Shown piece after piece: positions 1-7,260 of a stretch of DNA of 7,260 nt. Positions within the stretch are counted from its first letter, which is position 1, and each line of letters begins with the position of its first letter. The translations under genes and the position numbers were made by a program. This DNA comes from DAOTXL01 sp034435455 (GTDB taxonomy: Bacteria > Chloroflexota > Anaerolineae > JAAYZQ01). The notes beneath the pieces were generated by a model, which saw only the letters and a program-made list of their open reading frames with translations, had not been told where the DNA came from and searched no databases. The stretch spans positions 1 to 7,260 of the forward strand of contig DAOTXL010000028.1 in the NCBI GenBank assembly GCA_034435455.1. The letters run 5' to 3'.

Positions 1-147
1 GCCAGCACAGGCCCTCTGCTCAAGGCTAGAGGAGACCTCCAGCCCGGCGCTGAGGTGAGGAATGGCCCGGCCAACGGGATGACCTTCGTGCGTCTGCCCC
101 CAGGATACCGGAGCCAACACCAGCTCCAGGGGCCGGCGCCAGCCTGA
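1..147 (+). pseudogene. possible FGE-sulfatase (SUMF1-like) domain fragment, truncated at both ends
   Basis: The frame starting at base 1 is open to a TGA at 145-147 (48 codons) and has no start inside the window that would make a sensible gene. Around codons 20-35 it reads EVRNGPANGMTFVRLPPG. This resembles the conserved beginning of formylglycine-generating-enzyme/SUMF1-like domains, usually of the form 'DGM-F-VPAG-F-MGS'. After the PPG (bases 97-105) the expected F-MGS continuation is missing and the frame runs into unrelated residues and a stop. This suggests either the tail of a gene whose FGE domain has been cut off, or a frameshifted remnant. The match is short and made by eye, so it could be chance in GC-rich DNA. 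No function is expected for such a piece. Confidence 0.3.
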
Positions 148-172
148 AAGCGGCTGCCAGATTGACTATAAC
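144..172 (+). promoter_or_regulatory. weak candidate sigma70-like promoter upstream of the chimeric frame
   Basis: CTGAAA (144-149) and TATAAC (167-172) are separated by 17 bases. They match the -35 consensus at 4 of 6 positions and the -10 consensus at 5 of 6. The surrounding bases (about 160-195) are more AT-rich than the rest of the window. A second reading, TTGACT at 162-167, lacks a good -10. Transcription from here would carry the palindrome at 202-230 in its leader before entering the long frame. No start codon with a well-spaced ribosome binding site follows, so it may be inactive. Confidence 0.2.
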
Positions 173-191
173 CTTCGATTTGCTGTGTTAA

Positions 192-329
192 GGTGCACGA
201 TCAGGGCCTATCGACCGAGCGATAGCCCTGGATAGACTGCGAAAAACAGGGTACAACAGGCAGATCATTGACTTTTACGATACGGCCCACCACCGGGTCA
301 GCGGCCTGATCGCCAGCATTATCCAGGAG
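192..329 (+). other. in-frame upstream extension of the ATPase part, without a usual start codon
   Basis: The frame of the following gene stays open back to a TAA at 189-191. The upstream residues (…NRQIIDFYDTAHHRVSGL…, about 258-308) look like real protein: in STAND-type ATPases the stretch after the P-loop often reads as a beta strand followed by 'DF-DTA'. No ATG, GTG or TTG occurs in this frame before 330; only CTG, ATT and ATC are present. No GxxxxGK[ST] Walker A motif is encoded here. This suggests the homologous region continues upstream of the usable start and that the gene has lost its true 5' end. It could alternatively be translated from a rare start codon. Confidence 0.5.
202..230. 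repeat. imperfect palindrome / hairpin, 11-bp stem with one bulged base
   Basis: The left arm CAGGGC (202-207) plus TATCG (209-213) pairs with CGATA (220-224) plus GCCCTG (225-230). C208 is left as a single bulge and ACCGAG (214-219) forms the loop. Neither strand has a U-run after the stem, so it is not a typical intrinsic terminator. It lies between the FGE-like fragment and the ATPase fragment. It might be a leader hairpin, a recombination or element boundary, or a protein-binding palindrome; nothing in the window decides between these. Confidence 0.45.
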
Positions 330-1895
330 TTGGACCCGAAACACGAATTCTTTGGTCCTTACCTGGAGCTGCGGGCCGAATTCGACCGCCTGCGGGCGCA
401 GGGCTTTGGCGGCCGGGCGCTGGAGGAGATTGGCAAACGGATGGATTGTGCCTTCCTCACCGGGTTGCAAAACCTGGGAGCTGCCCACCGGCAGCCGGAC
501 GGCAGCAAGGGGGTTGTCCTGCTGCTGGACACCTTCGAGGTGGTCCAGGAAGGCCGGATAGGCCGCTGGGTGTTGGAGGACCTGCTGGGCCAGACTGAGG
601 ACATTTGTACCGGAGGAGAGAACCCCCCGCCCATTGTCGCGGCCCGGGACATTGCCGTGGTTATCGCCGGCCGGCCGCGGCTCGACCCTGCAAAGACGCC
701 GGCTTCCATCCGGTTTTGCTCGCCCGGCAACTTTTCCCCGGATGAGATCGAGCACTATCTGAAGCAGGTGCTGGGCCGCTATCAGGATGTCAGTCTCGCA
801 GCCGACCCTGTCGGACAGCTGACCTCCTGGATCGCCGACAAAACGGGGGGACATCCGGTGCTGGTGGCCCTGGCCCTGGACCTGGCGAACCTCTATATCG
901 CCACCCACGGCACGCCGGAACTGACCGGCGGCGGGTTGCTCCATGTTTTGCGCGAGATCGAGGGGCGAGGCAATCTGTCCACAGGTCTGATCGAGCAGAT
1001 TGTGGACCTCTTGGGCCAGGCACCAGAGCAGCAATGGGCCGTGCTTTTTATGGCCCACCTGCGGCGGCGTTTCACCCGGCGGTTGTGCGCGGCGCTGATG
1101 AACAGACCCCCTGGTGATATGGGCCTGGAAGCAGCCTTTACCGCCTTTGAGCATCTGTACACCTACATCTATCTCAGCTCCGGCACCTGGTCCCTGATGG
1201 GGGTGGAGCTGACAGAACCGATCATCACCGCCCAGAGCCTGGCCTTCAACATGACCAACGAGGGCGGGGTCTATGGCACCTTTCGCTTCCTGAAGAACAT
1301 CATGGGTCTGTGGCTGGTGCAGGAGTGTCGCCGCGAGTGGGCGCGGGCTGGCGAACGGTTTTCGTACGACGACCTGACCCGCCTGGCAGCCGACTCCCCG
1401 GCCTTTGGCCCCCTGATCGTGCCCGGCGATCGCCGTTTCCTGCCGCCGGGCGACATGCCGGCCCGCATCCAGGCCTTCTGTCAGGAAACCGGCCAGAGGG
1501 TACCGGAATCGAGAGGAGCCATCATCCGCTGCGTGCTGGAAAGCCTGGCCCTGGAATACCGCTGGGTTGCCGACCGGCTGAGCGAGATCGTGGGGCATCC
1601 CCTGCCCACGATCCACATCTTTGGCGGCGGCTCTCAGAACAGGCTGCTCAACCAGTTCACCGCCGACGCCACCGGCCGGACCGTCGTCGCCGGGCCGGTG
1701 GAAGCGACGGCCATCGGCAACGCGCTGGTGCAGGCCATCGCCCTGGGCTACATCGCCGACCTGACGGAGGGCCGGGCCCTGGTGCGCCACTCCTTCCCCG
1801 TCACCACCTGCGAGCCCCGCGACACGGCGGCCTGGGACAAGGCATATGACCGTTACCTACGCCTGAGAAGTCCAGGCACGGAGCCTGGCGGATAA
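330..1895 (+). CDS. chimeric frame: STAND/AAA-like ATPase fragment joined to C-terminal half of rhamnulokinase (probable gene relic)
   Basis: This is a 521-residue frame with a TTG start chosen only because it is the first usable codon. An AGGAG abuts it directly, which is too close to act as a normal ribosome binding site. Residues 1-275 resemble a STAND/AAA-like NTPase. They show a Walker B-like GVVLLLDTFE (61-70), a sensor-like VIAGRPR (111-117) and a GHP motif (174-176) like the GxP motif of STAND proteins, but no P-loop. From about residue 281 the protein is clearly rhamnulokinase (FGGY family): LSSGTWSLMGVE (282-293), TNEGG (309-313), LKNIMGLWL (321-329), FGGGSQN (431-437) and GPVEATAIGN (455-464). 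An intact rhamnulokinase (about 490 residues) phosphorylates L-rhamnulose in rhamnose breakdown. Here the sugar-binding N-terminal domain is missing, as is the catalytic Asp that lies just before SSGTWSL in the E. coli enzyme. Kinase activity is therefore not expected. Both parts lack their N-termini, and the junction is in frame at about 1150-1175. Natural fusion, decayed relic and assembly chimera all remain possible. Confidence 0.65.
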   Translation: MDPKHEFFGPYLELRAEFDRLRAQGFGGRALEEIGKRMDCAFLTGLQNLGAAHRQPDGSKGVVLLLDTFEVVQEGRIGRWVLEDLLGQTEDICTGGENPPPIVAARDIAVVIAGRPRLDPAKTPASIRFCSPGNFSPDEIEHYLKQVLGRYQDVSLAADPVGQLTSWIADKTGGHPVLVALALDLANLYIATHGTPELTGGGLLHVLREIEGRGNLSTGLIEQIVDLLGQAPEQQWAVLFMAHLRRRFTRRLCAALMNRPPGDMGLEAAFTAFEHLYTYIYLSSGTWSLMGVELTEPIITAQSLAFNMTNEGGVYGTFRFLKNIMGLWLVQECRREWARAGERFSYDDLTRLAADSPAFGPLIVPGDRRFLPPGDMPARIQAFCQETGQRVPESRGAIIRCVLESLALEYRWVADRLSEIVGHPLPTIHIFGGGSQNRLLNQFTADATGRTVVAGPVEATAIGNALVQAIALGYIADLTEGRALVRHSFPVTTCEPRDTAAWDKAYDRYLRLRSPGTEPGG

Positions 1896-1935
1896 CCGAC
1901 CCGCCCCACCGGCGCGGCCTCACCCCCCTCCGGCT

Positions 1936-1963
1936 TTGACAGGCTGCCAAAATCTGCTACAAT
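1936..1963 (+). promoter_or_regulatory. strong sigma70-type promoter for the MBL-fold gene
   Basis: TTGACA (1936-1941) is a perfect -35. TACAAT (1958-1963) matches the -10 consensus at 5 of 6 positions after a 16-base spacer, and TG at 1955-1956 gives an extended -10. Transcription should start near 1970, leaving a leader of roughly 28 bases with GGAG at 1989-1992 before the ATG at 1998. It lies in the 102-base gap after the chimeric frame, so the MBL gene does not depend on upstream transcription. Confidence 0.8.
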
Positions 1964-1997
1964 CACCAGGCTGGCATCCGGCACACCTGGAGCCAAA

Positions 1998-3011
1998 ATG
2001 CCCTTGGAGACAGCCGTGGACCACCTGCACGCCATCGAACTGCCCACCCCCTTCCCCGTCGGCCCCGTCACCGTCTACCTGGCCGACGGGCCGGGGGAGC
2101 CGCTCACCCTGATAGACACCGGCCCCCGCACCCCCCAGACCTGGGCCGCCCTGGAGGCTGGCCTGGCCCGCCGGGGGTACACCCCGGCCCACCTCGGCCG
2201 GATCCTCATCACCCACGCTCATGTGGACCACTTTGGCCTGGCCGCCGACCTGGTGGAGGCCTCCCACGCCCAGGTGTGGACCCATCCCTGGAACGTGCCC
2301 TCCCTGGGCGACTATGACGCCGACCGCGAACGCCGCGTGGCCTTTTACACCGACCTGCTGCAGCAGGCCGCCGTGCCGGCCGGGGTGATGCAGGCCGTCG
2401 GCTGGGTCACCCAGGGGATGAGGCAGTTCGCCCGGCCGGTAGCCGTGGAGGTCACCCTGGAGGAGGGGGATACCCTCCGCCTGGCCGGCCGCGACTGGCA
2501 GGTGCTCCACCTGCCCGGCCATGCTGCCGGCCTCCTCTGCCTGTACGAGCCCCTCAGCCGGACCCTCCTCTCCAGCGACCACCTCCTGGCCGATATCTCT
2601 TCCAATCCGGTGGTCGAACCGCCGCCGCCCGGCCAGGCCGAGCGCCCCCGCAGCCTGGCCCTCTACAGCGCCTCGCTCCGGCGGGTGGCGAGCCTGGAGA
2701 TCGCCCAGGCCTTGCCCGGCCACGGCCCGGTCATCTATGACGTGGCCGGCCTGGTCAGCCGTCGGCTGGCGTTCCACCAACGGCGCCTGGCGGTTGTGCT
2801 GGACGCCCTGCGCAACGGCCCCCGCACCACCTGGGAGGTGACCCAGGCGCTCTTTCCCGGCCTCCCGCCCCTCGATACCTTCCTGGCCCTGTCCGAGGTG
2901 ATCGGCCACCTGGACCTGCTGGAAATGGACGGCGCCGTGGTCAGGGAGGGGGACGACGGGGTGATCATCTGGCGGCTGCCTGCTCCAGACAGGTCAGGGA
3001 CGGGCGGATGA
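1998..3011 (+). CDS. MBL-fold metallohydrolase with C-terminal winged-helix domain
   Basis: This 337-residue soluble protein has the metallo-beta-lactamase fold, which binds two metal ions and usually hydrolyses thioesters, phosphodiesters or related bonds. The metal ligands are visible in order: LIDTG (38-42), HAHVDH (73-78), LPGH (172-175), SSDH with the bridging Asp194, and GHGP with His242. The set is complete, so activity is expected. Residues from about 260 to the end look like the winged-helix tail found in LACTB2/glyoxalase-II-like members ('RRLAVVLDAL…TTWEVTQALF'). The substrate cannot be named from sequence. The ATG is well supported by GGAG five bases upstream and a strong promoter. 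It has no co-directional partner: the gene before it ends about 100 bases upstream and the gene after it is convergent, 6 bases away. There is no signal peptide, so it should act in the cytoplasm. Confidence 0.9.
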   Translation: MPLETAVDHLHAIELPTPFPVGPVTVYLADGPGEPLTLIDTGPRTPQTWAALEAGLARRGYTPAHLGRILITHAHVDHFGLAADLVEASHAQVWTHPWNVPSLGDYDADRERRVAFYTDLLQQAAVPAGVMQAVGWVTQGMRQFARPVAVEVTLEEGDTLRLAGRDWQVLHLPGHAAGLLCLYEPLSRTLLSSDHLLADISSNPVVEPPPPGQAERPRSLALYSASLRRVASLEIAQALPGHGPVIYDVAGLVSRRLAFHQRRLAVVLDALRNGPRTTWEVTQALFPGLPPLDTFLALSEVIGHLDLLEMDGAVVREGDDGVIIWRLPAPDRSGTGG

Positions 3012-3017
3012 TCGGGC

Positions 3018-4075
3018 TCAACCGCACCGCCCAGCCGGCCCCTCCCCCAGCAACCCGAACACCTCCCGCAGGTCGCCGATGACGGGGCAGTCGGAGGAGC
3101 CTGCCCTGCCGTCCCGATCCAGCAAGGCGGCATCCAGGCCAGCGTTGCGCGCGCCGATCACGTCGTGCCAATAACTGTCCCCCACATACAGCGCCCGCGC
3201 CGGCGACAGGCCCAGGTGGGCCAGCGCCTGTCGGAAAATGCCGGGATGGGGTTTGTTGCAGCCGGCATAGGCCGAAGCCCAGACCAGGTCGAAATGCCCA
3301 TCCAGCCCCACCTGAGCAACACGGCGGCGCAGGTTCCAGCTCCAGTTGGAGATGATGCCCAGGCGGTACCCCTGCGCTTTCAGGGCAGCCAGCACCTCCC
3401 CCACCTCTGGATAGGGCCGCATCACGCCGGGCCGCTCGAACCAGGCGCCGACCGCCGCCCTGTAGGCCTGCACCGCCTCCTCGTCGGCCGGCAGGCCAAG
3501 GCGGAGCAGCAGATGGCGGTCTAACTCTAGCTGGACCTGGTGGTCATACTCCTCGGTGGGGGGAAAAGTGGTCGTCTCTGCGGCACGGTAATAGTCGTCG
3601 TACACCTCCCGGACGGCGGCCTCGATCTCTGCCACCGACCGCTCCACGCCGAGGGTCCGCAGCGTTTCCCGGACGATGACCTCCTGGGGCGGCTCAAAGT
3701 AGATCAGGGTGTAGCCCATGTCGAACAGGACCGCATCGTACCGGCACAGGGCCAGCTCCAGGGCCACCGCCCCCAGCGCCTCCTTCGCCGGGGGATAGAG
3801 GGTGCGCAGGGTCTCCAGCAGCTCGCCGGGGGGCAGGCCAGGGGCGATGGCCGCCGGGTCCTCGCCGGCCACCAGCTCCTCGAAATCGGCGTAAGGGCCG
3901 ATGCGCCGGATGACCGCCAGGTGCCGGTCGTTGAGCCGCAGCCGGTCGCCGGGCCGTAGCCGCCGGATAGAGTCATAGCCCACCCGCACCTCGACCCTCT
4001 TGCGGCCGGCCAGGATGTGCGCCAGGTAGGGCTCGCGGATCCAGAGGGTTTTGACCCGCCCGGGGGGCGGCGGGA

Positions 4076-4085
<10 letters not shown>
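3018..4085 (-). CDS. ASCH domain fused to HAD-family hydrolase
   Basis: This is a 355-residue protein. Residues 11-112 form an ASCH domain (VKTLWIREPYLAHILAGRK, then VEVRVGY…LRPGDRLRLN), a PUA-like fold tied to RNA or modified-nucleoside binding; E. coli YqfB of this fold hydrolyses N4-acetylcytidine. From residue 116 a HAD hydrolase follows: motif I LFDMGYTL (120-127, nucleophile Asp122), a helical cap, motif II ISNWSW (245-250, Ser246), motif III Lys278 in NKPHP, and motif IV GDSYWHD (302-308). The linker is only a few residues. The second Asp of the usual DxDxT is Gly124, so the general acid of phosphatase chemistry is replaced. In the ASCH part, Glu32 appears to stand where YqfB has its catalytic Thr (alignment by eye from memory). 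The frame is open further upstream to 4490, but that part lies inside pyruvate kinase. The ATG at 4085 is preceded by GGGGAAGAGAAGG and overlaps the pyk stop by 10 bases, which suggests translational coupling. The role is unknown; a nucleotide phosphatase is plausible. Confidence 0.85.
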
Positions 4086-5509
<1,424 letters not shown>

Positions 5510-5553
5510 AGCACTCCACACAGCCTGGTAAGGCGAATTCATCAAGCTACTCC
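5510..5553 (-). promoter_or_regulatory. two candidate ribosome binding sites and starts for pyk
   Basis: On the minus strand TGGAG ends at 5550, 7 bases before an ATG at 5542-5540. A second TGGAG ends at 5514, 4 bases before the ATG at 5509-5507. Both ATGs are in the pyk frame. The upstream one lies 4 bases after the MFS stop (5549-5547), a coupling-type arrangement with better spacing. The downstream one gives the family-typical N-terminus. Either or both could be used. Confidence 0.55.
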
Positions 5554-6827
5554 AGCGGCTGGGCATTGCCGTTACTGCCGTTGAGCAGCAGTTCCTCCGC
5601 GCCGCGCAGGGTAAAGATGGAGGCGAGGCCGGCGAGCAGCACCACCACGCCGGTAAAGACAAACACGCTCGCCGGGCCCACCACATCACCCAGGATGCCG
5701 GCCATGATCAGCGCCCCCATCGTGCCGATGCCGATGACGGTGACCATGGCGCTTTCGACCCGGCCCCGCTGCGAATCGGGCACCAGCGCCTGGGTCATGG
5801 CCGCCAGGGTGGTCCGCGCCGAGACGATGCACAGGCCTACCACCAGCGCCCCGATGAGCACCAGCCAGTAGACAGGGGCCAGGGCAAAGACCAGAATGCC
5901 GCTGCCCAGGATAATCATGGTCACACTGACAATCCGGCGCGAGCGGGCCCAGGAGGCGTAGGTGCTGATCAGCACCGCGCCCAAAGCCATGCCCACCCCC
6001 TCGGTCGCCTGCAACAGGCCGATGTACTCGGAGGACACACCGAGCAACTCTTTGAAATAGGCAGCGGCCAGGAGGACGGTGGCGCTCAGGCCCAGGGTGG
6101 CCATGGTGGTGATGGCCATCAATTGCAGCAGGGGGCCGTTGCCGGTGATGTAGCGGATGCCATCGGTGAACCCTTTCCAGAACCGGCGCAACTCGCTGCC
6201 CGACACCGGCGTCGCCGCCAGAGGGGCGTGCAGCGGGCCCCGCGGGATGCGCACTGCGACCAGCAAAAGGGCCGACAACCCAAAGGTGACCGAGTCGATG
6301 ACAAAGGCGGTAAAGGTCGAGGTCAGGCTGATGACCAGGGTGGCCAGCGAGGCCCCTACGATCAGCGACACCAGTTCGGTGGCCTGGATCAGGGCATTGG
6401 CCGTCAGCAGGTGCTCCTCAGGCACCATGTTGGGGATGGAGGCGTTGCGCGCCGGGATAAACACTGCGCTGAGGGCCATAAGGAAAAAAGCGGTCAGGTA
6501 GAGGATGTACAGGTGGCCGGGCCGCTGGACCAGCAGGGGCAACAGGACGACACCGGCGCGCAGCAGGTCGGTGCCGATCATCAGCGCCTTGCGGCTAAAG
6601 CGATCCACCAGGACACCGCTGGCCAGGGCAAAGAGCTGCGGGAAAGTCAGGGCCGTGGCGATGACGACCACAGCCAACCCCGGCGACTGGGCCAGTTCGT
6701 TGATGAGCACCAACGCCGCCACAACGGCAAAGTTGTCGCCCACCTTGGAGATGAGCTGGCCCAACCACAGGGCCAGGAAATTGCGATTTTTCAAGACCGT
6801 GACCATGCCGGTCTTGTCGTGATTCAT
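5547..6827 (-). CDS. MFS transporter, MFS_3 / macrolide-efflux-like exporter
   Basis: This 426-residue inner-membrane protein of the major facilitator superfamily has about twelve hydrophobic segments and belongs to the MFS_3-type group that includes MefA-like and EntS-like proton-driven exporters. Features seen are the N-terminal NRNFLALWLGQLISKVGDNF with Asp31 after the first half of TM1, loop 2-3 motif A GVLVDRFSRK (71-80), PARNASIPNMVP (125-136) typical of this group, a hydrophilic central loop (about 195-225) between the two six-helix halves, and the second-half repeat VPDSQRGRVES (349-359). The length is normal. The ATG at 6827 has AGGGA five bases upstream and a strong promoter. The substrate cannot be told from sequence; drugs, siderophores or small metabolites are typical for the family. 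It is the first gene of the likely operon with pyk and the ASCH-HAD gene. Nothing suggests recent transfer. Confidence 0.9.
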   Translation of the reverse strand: MNHDKTGMVTVLKNRNFLALWLGQLISKVGDNFAVVAALVLINELAQSPGLAVVVIATALTFPQLFALASGVLVDRFSRKALMIGTDLLRAGVVLLPLLVQRPGHLYILYLTAFFLMALSAVFIPARNASIPNMVPEEHLLTANALIQATELVSLIVGASLATLVISLTSTFTAFVIDSVTFGLSALLLVAVRIPRGPLHAPLAATPVSGSELRRFWKGFTDGIRYITGNGPLLQLMAITTMATLGLSATVLLAAAYFKELLGVSSEYIGLLQATEGVGMALGAVLISTYASWARSRRIVSVTMIILGSGILVFALAPVYWLVLIGALVVGLCIVSARTTLAAMTQALVPDSQRGRVESAMVTVIGIGTMGALIMAGILGDVVGPASVFVFTGVVVLLAGLASIFTLRGAEELLLNGSNGNAQPLE

Positions 6828-6862
6828 CCTTGTCCCTGGTGCAGAGTAGCGAGCGCCGCCCT

Positions 6863-6891
6863 ATTATAACCGCAAAACCGGTGATTGGCAA
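6863..6891 (-). promoter_or_regulatory. strong sigma70-type promoter for the MFS-pyk-ASCH/HAD operon
   Basis: On the minus strand TTGCCA (6891-6886, 5 of 6 to consensus) and a perfect TATAAT (6868-6863) are separated by 17 bases. A start near 6856 leaves a leader of about 29 bases before the ATG at 6827. The promoter sits in a 70-base gap directly after the stop of the YfhO-like gene, so the operon has its own start of transcription. No operator-like palindrome is seen over it. Confidence 0.82.
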
Positions 6892-6897
6892 ACGGCC

Positions 6898-7260
6898 TCA
6901 AGGGCCTGTCACCGGCCGCCGCGTGAGGGCCAGGCCGGCCATGCTGCCCAACAGCGCCACCGCGCTGAGGATCGCCGGCCACGGAGACAGAGAATAGGTC
7001 AACTCCACCCGGTGGGTGCCGGCCTGGAGCGAGACCCCTTGCAGCAGCAGATCGGTGCGGTAGAGGGGCACCCGCCTGCCATCCACTCGCGCCTGCCAGC
7101 CGGGATAGAACGGCTGGCTGATCACCAGCAGCCCATCGGCGGCCAACGAGGCGGTAAGGACCAGCCGGCCCGGCGCCGATTCAACCACCTGGGCGCTGCC
7201 GCCCGGCCCGCCGGACAGGGCCGGCAAAGGGCGGTCGGGGGGCAGCCCGGCCGTCTGCCG
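6898..7260 (-). CDS. YfhO-like membrane protein, C-terminal part (5' end outside window)
   Basis: The last 120 residues of a protein that enters from the right edge are visible; the frame is open to base 7260 and the stop is at 6900-6898. The visible part has a beta-rich stretch, GRLVLTASLAADGLLVISQP, then FYPGWQARVDGRRVPLYR (51-68) and LLLQGVSLQAGTHRVELTY (71-89). A hydrophobic helix (about 94-113) follows, with a short basic tail, RRPVTGP. The order 'YPGW-A-VDG--VP-YR---L-GV-L-AG-H-V-L-Y' followed by a terminal membrane helix is typical of the YfhO family. These are large multi-spanning membrane proteins linked to glycosylation of surface polymers in Bacillus and common in Chloroflexota. 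The TTG at 7227 is not a real start, since homology-like sequence continues upstream. The specific role here is unknown. Confidence 0.75.
   Translation of the reverse strand, partial: RQTAGLPPDRPLPALSGGPGGSAQVVESAPGRLVLTASLAADGLLVISQPFYPGWQARVDGRRVPLYRTDLLLQGVSLQAGTHRVELTYSLSPWPAILSAVALLGSMAGLALTRRPVTGP

Noticed and set aside
201..1790. A 529-codon open frame on the minus strand opposite the chimeric gene
   Set aside because: Its residues (many Gln, Gly, His, Arg, Pro) show no recognisable domain and it mirrors a frame with clear rhamnulokinase motifs; long antisense frames are expected in GC-rich DNA.
1872..1888. Hairpin CCAGGC-ACGGA-GCCTGG at the end of the chimeric frame as an intrinsic terminator
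   Set aside because: The stem is only 6 bp, lies inside the last codons, and no T-run follows on the plus strand.
6123..6869. A 248-codon plus-strand frame opposite the MFS gene
   Set aside because: It is Gln/Asp/Gly/Arg-rich, without motifs, and opposite a clear 12-helix transporter.
6891..6910. Short GGCC inverted repeat at the end of the YfhO-like gene as a terminator
   Set aside because: The arms are 4 bp and self-complementary, and no T-run follows; frequent GGCC in this DNA makes it likely chance.

Overview
The window is GC-rich bacterial DNA with tightly packed genes. The protein set is an environmental-type STAND/AAA-like ATPase fragment, a rhamnulokinase fragment, an MBL-fold hydrolase, an ASCH domain joined to a HAD hydrolase, pyruvate kinase, an MFS_3-type exporter and a YfhO-like membrane protein. 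This resembles Chloroflexota (Caldilineae/Anaerolineae-like) genomes, but that assignment is an impression from protein style, not a computed result.

Layout. The left 1.9 kb looks like a patchwork of gene pieces. A short open frame at 1-147 resembles the start of a formylglycine-generating-enzyme (FGE/SUMF1) domain. An imperfect palindrome follows at 202-230. Then comes a long + strand frame (open from 192, first usable start TTG at 330, end 1895). Its first half is an ATPase lacking its P-loop, and its second half is the C-terminal half of rhamnulokinase lacking the sugar-binding half and the catalytic Asp. The two parts meet in frame near 1150-1175. Next is a strong sigma70-type promoter (1936-1963) driving a complete MBL-fold metallohydrolase with a C-terminal winged helix (1998-3011).

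The right side is on the minus strand and reads from right to left. The 3' end of a YfhO-like membrane protein gene (6898-7260) is followed by a strong promoter (6863-6891). This appears to drive a three-gene operon: an MFS exporter (6827-5547), pyruvate kinase (5509-4076, with an alternative start at 5542) and an ASCH-HAD fusion protein (4085-3018). The last two overlap by 10 bases. The operon converges on the MBL gene with only 6 bases between the stop codons and no room for a terminator.

How the genes work together: pyruvate kinase is housekeeping glycolysis. The ASCH-HAD protein is translationally coupled to it and may handle modified nucleotides or act as an RNA-linked phosphatase, which is inference. 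The MFS pump is co-transcribed but has no obvious metabolic link. The most unusual items are the ATPase/rhamnulokinase chimera and the ASCH-HAD fusion. No tRNA, rRNA, CRISPR array or recognisable insertion sequence was seen.
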